Positions 5,902-8,350 of a stretch of 8,350 nt of DNA are shown one piece after another (positions within the stretch are counted from its first letter, which is position 1; every line of letters begins with the position of its first letter). Origin of the DNA: an uncultured Eubacteriales bacterium (lineage in GTDB: Bacteria > Bacillota > Clostridia > Oscillospirales > Acutalibacteraceae); the NCBI GenBank assembly GCA_900321665.1, contig ONWY01000074.1:1-8350 (forward strand). The letters run 5' to 3'. Both the position numbers and the translations under genes were made by a program. The notes below the pieces were generated by a model. It ran no database searches, had not been told where the DNA came from, and was given only the letters and a program-made list of their open reading frames with translations.

Positions 5902-7308
5902 ATGGCAAATAACATCCAAAAATACAGAAAGCAGCTTGGTTTTTCCCAGGATGAATTGGCGCAAAAATTGCTGGTCAGCCGCCAAACGATATCCCAGTGG
6001 GAAACAGGGCAAACGATGCCGACGACCGATAATTTAATACGCTTAAAGGACATTTTCGGCGTTTCTATTGATGATGTGTTAGGCTTTACCGCGCAAAGTG
6101 ATGCCAACGATACGCCTGCCGCTACTGAACACTATACCTTTAACTTTACACAAATACAAATTGCTGTTTTGTATGAACAAAATCGAAAAAATGCCGTTTA
6201 TCCTATCCTAAAGCCGGCAATTCTCAATGTACTGTTGGCGGTTTGGATGGCTTTTAACCAATCTTGGATTGCGGTTGGCGCTCTGGTCGGTGTTCTTTTT
6301 ATTCTCGCTCTAATAATTATTATTCGCATTAGAGCCGTTCAAAAAACAAAAAGAGAAGCCATGAGTAGAGTCCCTTCCTCCACTTATGAATATGAAGCTT
6401 TTAAGGAATACTTTATTGTAAAAATCTACCGCAACGATGAATTAATAACAAGTGCAAAATATTACTATGCCGATATCCAAAAAATTTCTCTTAGCGGCTC
6501 TCTGCTTTTGGTTACTGTCGGTTCGCAACTCTACCTTTTCAATAAAGATGAATTATCTCCAAGCTCAATTTTCCTCTACTTATATGCGCGGCAAAATGCA
6601 CAATCGGAAGAAAAGCCTCTCCATAAAACCGTTTCCGTTTGCTTGGTCATTGCAAGTATTGCTTCCCTCTTTCTATCCATTGTTGTTGTCTCCAAATTTT
6701 CAAGCGGGTCCTTCTCCTCTTTGCTATTATTTTGGGCTTTCCTTCCCATCCCCCTCGCTTCCGTGATTGCCGGTATCGTTCTAAAAAGAAAGGGTTACCC
6801 GAAATACCGTAAAAACATTATTGTCGGCATCATTTTTGCTGTATTGCTTGCCGGCTTCGGCACCTTGGGGAGTGTTCAAAACATATCCGGTTTTGATAAT
6901 CCCGCTGCCTTTCAGCACTTTGAAGAACTGTCGCAAATAGACTTTCCGGAGCCGAAGCGCATTATCAATATGCCTTACGATGAAAATAACACGGAAATTA
7001 CCAACCTTGATGAGGATTTGATAGAGCCGGTCTGCATTACCTATGTGCATTTCAGCCAAAGCAACAAAGAGATTGAAGCACTTGTTAAAAACAATTCCCA
7101 TTGGCAACATCCTCCAAACAAAGAACTCTTAGCGTTGCTTATGCCGATATATTTTGAAAAAGATATCTATGTGTGCTTTTATAATGAAGATGAAAACACA
7201 TTCAACACTGTTCCGTCAAAACCCGGAAGATACCATATTTATGCCGCGGTATATCATCCCGAAAACGGACTTTTGGAAACAGATGAATATTACTTGAAGT
7301 ATTCTTAA
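5902..7308 (+). CDS. Membrane-bound XRE-family regulator with YcxB-like middle domain
   Basis: A 468-residue protein. Residues 1-62 are a clear XRE/Cro-type helix-turn-helix (IQKYRKQLGFSQDELAQKL, VSRQTISQWETGQTMPT, LKDIFGVSIDDVLG), so it should bind DNA. Two membrane segments follow (about 103-119 and 121-142), then a soluble stretch 162-230 (EYEAFKEYFIVKIYRNDE, ISLSGSLLLVTVGSQLYLF) resembling YcxB-like domains. Three more segments lie at about 243-264, 273-293 and 304-325, then a C-terminal domain 330-468. Basic loops RIRAVQKTKRE and KRKGYPKYRK point to the cytoplasm, placing the helix-turn-helix and YcxB-like part inside and the last 140 residues outside. GGAG (5891-5894) lies 7 bases before the ATG; a weak TATACT (5864-5869) is the only -10 candidate. 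A one-component envelope sensor is the likely role, by inference. Ligand and targets are unknown, and the gene looks more AT-rich than its neighbours. Confidence 0.85.
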   Translation: MANNIQKYRKQLGFSQDELAQKLLVSRQTISQWETGQTMPTTDNLIRLKDIFGVSIDDVLGFTAQSDANDTPAATEHYTFNFTQIQIAVLYEQNRKNAVYPILKPAILNVLLAVWMAFNQSWIAVGALVGVLFILALIIIIRIRAVQKTKREAMSRVPSSTYEYEAFKEYFIVKIYRNDELITSAKYYYADIQKISLSGSLLLVTVGSQLYLFNKDELSPSSIFLYLYARQNAQSEEKPLHKTVSVCLVIASIASLFLSIVVVSKFSSGSFSSLLLFWAFLPIPLASVIAGIVLKRKGYPKYRKNIIVGIIFAVLLAGFGTLGSVQNISGFDNPAAFQHFEELSQIDFPEPKRIINMPYDENNTEITNLDEDLIEPVCITYVHFSQSNKEIEALVKNNSHWQHPPNKELLALLMPIYFEKDIYVCFYNEDENTFNTVPSKPGRYHIYAAVYHPENGLLETDEYYLKYS

Positions 7309-7319
7309 TTTTGTAAATT

Positions 7320-7346
7320 TTAGCACTCTCACCTCGAGAGTGCTAA
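7320..7346. promoter_or_regulatory. CIRCE operator (HrcA binding site)
   Basis: TTAGCACTC (7320-7328), nine bases, GAGTGCTAA (7338-7346): an exact match to the CIRCE consensus bound by the heat-shock repressor HrcA. The symmetry extends outward through TTGTAAATTT and AAATTTACAA apart from one extra base. It lies 11 bases after the regulator stop codon and about 380 bases before hsp20, which it presumably controls. HrcA itself is not encoded in the window. Confidence 0.93.
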
Positions 7347-7400
7347 ATTTACAAATTAGACACATTTCATTGTGAATTTTTTAAAATTTGCGGGGTATTC

Positions 7401-7406
7401 TATAAT
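7401..7406 (+). promoter_or_regulatory. Candidate -10 box of the hsp20 transcript
   Basis: A perfect TATAAT; the best 17-base-spaced -35 is poor (TTTTTA, 7378-7383). If used, transcription starts near 7413 and the CIRCE centre lies about 80 bases upstream. No better promoter is seen between the CIRCE and the hsp20 start, but one overlapping the CIRCE cannot be excluded. Confidence 0.5.
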
Positions 7407-7424
7407 TGTTCCAAGGGGGAACAG

Positions 7425-7463
7425 ATGTGGTTGCGGCAAACGAACCACCGCTCCCGGAATTAA
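7425..7463 (+). CDS. Possible 12-codon leader ORF
   Basis: ATG TGG TTG CGG and so on encodes MWLRQTNHRSRN and ends in TAA, with purine-rich AAGGGGGA (7413-7420) 4 bases before the ATG. It would sit at the very start of the hsp20 leader, directly before two mutually exclusive hairpins, an arrangement known from attenuators. It is very short and could be chance. Confidence 0.25.
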   Translation: MWLRQTNHRSRN

Positions 7464-7474
7464 TTTACATTACA

Positions 7475-7509
7475 TATCTTATTTAAGATAACCGATAGAT
7501 TATCTTAAA
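7475..7509 (+). promoter_or_regulatory. Mutually exclusive hairpins in the hsp20 leader
   Basis: The segment TAAGATA (7484-7490) can pair either with TATCTTA upstream (7475-7481, very tight loop) or with TTATCTTAAA downstream (7500-7509, ten perfect pairs with 7482-7491, 8-base loop). Both cannot form at once. The second is clearly more stable. A switch is inference; the complementarities are seen directly. Confidence 0.45.
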
Positions 7510-7650
7510 GCGGTGCGAAGAAACCCCTTGTCTTGCACAAGCCCCCGCGGCAAGAAGGCAAGACAGGTAAGAGGAAAAACAATAAGATTTTAAATGAATT
7601 TTGGTGATTTGTAAGTGAAGCTTTACTTTGTGTAAGGCGAGCGAACAAAT

Positions 7651-7721
7651 CGGCAAAAGTCGCTAAAAGATATTGCTTTTTCCTTTATCGGGATTGACTT
7701 TTTGCCGCATCAGAAAGGAGA
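7651..7721 (+). promoter_or_regulatory. Hairpin adjoining the hsp20 ribosome binding site; possible RNA thermometer
   Basis: CGGCAAAAGTC (7651-7661) pairs with GACTTTTTGCCG (7696-7707) with one bulged T, ending 6 bases before the Shine-Dalgarno AAAGGAG (7714-7720). Alternatively TTTCCTTT (7679-7686) pairs with AAAGGAGA (7714-7721; seven Watson-Crick pairs and one G-U), which would mask the ribosome binding site in an A-U-rich helix, much as in fourU-type thermometers. The two foldings compete. Control of a heat-shock gene makes thermosensing plausible but unproven. Confidence 0.4.
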
Positions 7722-7728
7722 TCTTATT

Positions 7729-8148
7729 ATGTTTGAATTAACACCATTTGTAAAAAGAAACACTTTTTCACCGTTCTTCAGAGATTTTGAGGATGACTTT
7801 TTCAAATTCCCGCAGGTAGCGGATTTTAAAACAGATATTAAGGATTTGGGCAACGAAATTCGGCTCGAAGCCGATTTGCCGGGTGTCAAAAAGGAAAATA
7901 TCAAGATTGATATTGAAAACAAGTTCTTAACCATCTCCGCCGAGCGAAAAGACGAGAAGGATGAGAAGGATGAAAAGGGCAATTTCTTAAAGCGCGAGCG
8001 CTCTTACGGCTCTTTCAGCAGAAGCTTCGATATCTCGGGCATCAAAACAGAAGATATCACCGCAAAGTATGTAGACGGTGTGCTGACTCTGACCTTGCCC
8101 AAAAAGGACAAAGAGCTTCCCGAAAAAAGAACACTTGAGATTGAATAA
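7729..8148 (+). CDS. Small heat-shock protein, Hsp20/alpha-crystallin family
   Basis: A 139-residue cytoplasmic ATP-independent chaperone that holds unfolding proteins and assembles into oligomers. The N-terminal arm (1-31) is Phe-rich (MFELTPFVKR, FSPFFRDFEDDFFKF). The alpha-crystallin domain spans about 32-125, with EADLPGVKKENIKI, FLTISAER, RSYGSFSRSF and the hallmark GVLTLTLPK (117-125). A short tail ends KRTLEIE, in which LEI stands for the I-x-I motif that docks neighbouring subunits. AAAGGAG (7714-7720) is 8 bases before the ATG at 7729. A longer frame from a TTG at 7702 has no ribosome binding site and is rejected. The charged loop 75-83 is three copies of DEK. The CIRCE site upstream points to HrcA repression, and the leader may add RNA-level control. 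A strong terminator follows directly. Confidence 0.96.
   Translation: MFELTPFVKRNTFSPFFRDFEDDFFKFPQVADFKTDIKDLGNEIRLEADLPGVKKENIKIDIENKFLTISAERKDEKDEKDEKGNFLKRERSYGSFSRSFDISGIKTEDITAKYVDGVLTLTLPKKDKELPEKRTLEIE
7951..7977 (+). repeat. Three tandem 9-base units (Asp-Glu-Lys) within hsp20
   Basis: GACGAGAAG, GATGAGAAG and GATGAAAAG are consecutive and encode DEKDEKDEK in the charged loop of the alpha-crystallin domain. It is a plausible site for in-frame length variation among strains. Confidence 0.8.
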
Positions 8149-8151
8149 TTC

Positions 8152-8186
8152 AAAATCCCCGCTGCAAAATTTGCAGCGGGGATTTT
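8152..8186. terminator. Strong, symmetric terminator after hsp20
   Basis: The 17-base perfect arms AAAATCCCCGCTGCAAA (8152-8168) and their complement (8170-8186) carry an A-tract on one side and a T-tract on the other, starting 3 bases after the hsp20 stop. The symmetry allows termination in both directions. A minus-strand frame ending at 8185 would use it as well. Confidence 0.92.
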
Positions 8187-8277
8187 ATTGCTTTAAGCTG
8201 AAAAAGCGAGGTTTTGGGGCACCCTCTTTACGGAGAGTACCGATAACGAAGTATTGGTTTATTTTGTCTGCTTTCAC
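8185..8277 (-). CDS. Possible short minus-strand ORF, function unknown
   Basis: GTG start, 30 codons, TAA inside the right arm of the hsp20 terminator. It includes INQYFVIGTLRKEG and ends FFSLKQ. The stop position against a bidirectional terminator fits the 3' end of a convergent gene. The start is poor (AAGG only 3 bases from GTG), and the other minus-strand frames are also largely open here, so this could be a decayed gene end or a dispersed repeat. I do not recognise the protein. Confidence 0.25.
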   Translation of the reverse strand: MKADKINQYFVIGTLRKEGAPKPRFFSLKQ

Positions 8278-8325
8278 TCACCTTAACAATTTAAAAATGC
8301 GCCAATACGCAGAGTATTCCCACAT
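8278..8325 (-). CDS. Possible 15-codon ORF directly upstream of the previous one
   Basis: ATG to TGA encodes MWEYSAYWRIFKLLR; the TGA is followed at once by the GTG of the 8185-8277 frame, in the same reading frame. Without that TGA the two would form one 46-codon frame. There is no ribosome binding site, and it lies largely inside an inverted repeat. It may be a fragment of a degraded gene or part of a non-coding repeat. Confidence 0.15.
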   Translation of the reverse strand: MWEYSAYWRIFKLLR

Positions 8326-8335
8326 TTTAAAATTG
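8287..8335. repeat. Nested inverted repeat near the window end
   Basis: CAATTTAAAAATG (8287-8299) pairs with CATTTTAAAATTG (8323-8335) apart from one mismatch. Within the loop AATAC (8304-8308) pairs with GTATT (8314-8318). It looks like a structured non-coding or element-end sequence; no transposase is visible in the last 200 bases. Confidence 0.6.
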
Positions 8336-8350
8336 CTAATCTGAGCAAAA

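Larger units (their letters stand above)
7413..7728 (+). ncRNA. Long structured 5' leader (or separate small RNA) before hsp20
   Basis: About 316 bases between the predicted start and the hsp20 ATG, with no conventional gene. They are rich in perfect complementary segments: GTGGTT/AACCAC (7427-7432, 7443-7448) with GGGA/TCCC outside; TTTAAGATAA/TTATCTTAAA (7482-7491, 7500-7509); CTTGTCTTGC with GCAAGACAGG (7527-7536, 7558-7567); GATTTGT/ACAAATC (7606-7612, 7645-7651); and CGGCAAAAGTC with GACTTTTTGCCG (7651-7661, 7696-7707). I do not recognise a known riboswitch, 6S, tmRNA, SRP or RNase P signature. A structured regulatory leader is the simplest reading; a separate small RNA ending before hsp20 is possible, though no clear intrinsic terminator is seen. 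Confidence 0.5.

Noticed and set aside
7393..7398. GGGTAT as a SigB-type -10 box for hsp20
   Set aside because: No matching GTTT-type -35 box at the right distance, and SigB is generally absent from Clostridia; the TATAAT beside it is a simpler explanation.
7702..7728. Upstream TTG start of Hsp20
   Set aside because: It has no ribosome binding site and would place the obvious AAAGGAG inside the coding region.
1..8350. CRISPR array, tRNA or rRNA genes, phage genes
   Set aside because: No regularly spaced direct repeats, no tRNA cloverleaf or rRNA signature and no phage or transposase proteins were seen on either strand.

Overview
The window looks like a chromosomal segment from an anaerobic, probably gut-associated Clostridia member (Oscillospiraceae/Ruminococcaceae-like). 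The grounds are strong AGGAGG-type ribosome binding sites, Firmicutes-style promoters, a TrpRS closest by eye to the Bacillus/Clostridium type, a perfect CIRCE heat-shock operator and a Gly-rich secreted protein of a kind common in gut Firmicutes. The taxonomic call is inference. TGA acts as a normal stop here (trpS ends in TGA TGA at the expected family length).

Layout. (a) 1-1519, minus strand: a secreted, Gly-rich repeat (probable beta-helix) surface protein with its own promoter. An in-frame TGA at 59-61 interrupts a frame that stays open to the window edge. (b) 1599-1780: a non-coding element with 13-bp terminal inverted repeats and internal hairpins, MITE-like, lying directly upstream of that promoter. 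A GC-rich hairpin at 1783-1804 follows the glycogen phosphorylase gene. (c) 1813-4224, minus strand: glycogen/maltodextrin phosphorylase, probably starting at a TTG. (d) 4225-4366: a divergent promoter region in which the two -35 boxes touch. (e) 4367-5374: tryptophanyl-tRNA synthetase, followed by a MIF/tautomerase homologue (5434-5775) and a good intrinsic terminator. (f) 5902-7308: a 468-residue membrane-bound XRE-type regulator with a middle domain resembling YcxB and a large predicted extracytoplasmic C-terminus. (g) 7309-7728: about 420 bases without a conventional gene, holding a perfect CIRCE operator, a -10 box and a long, inverted-repeat-rich leader. (h) 7729-8148: a small heat-shock protein (Hsp20) and its terminator. 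(i) 8185-8350: two short abutting minus-strand frames and an inverted repeat, possibly a decayed gene end or dispersed repeat.

How the parts relate. Glycogen phosphorylase and TrpRS are unrelated housekeeping functions, linked only by shared promoter DNA. The most unusual region is the hsp20 upstream region. It combines a HrcA operator placed far upstream, a possible 12-codon leader ORF, two mutually exclusive hairpins and a U-rich segment able to pair with the Shine-Dalgarno sequence. This suggests layered DNA- and RNA-level heat-shock control, but it is read by eye and not folded computationally. The neighbouring membrane regulator could sense an envelope signal; nothing in the sequence shows that it controls hsp20.
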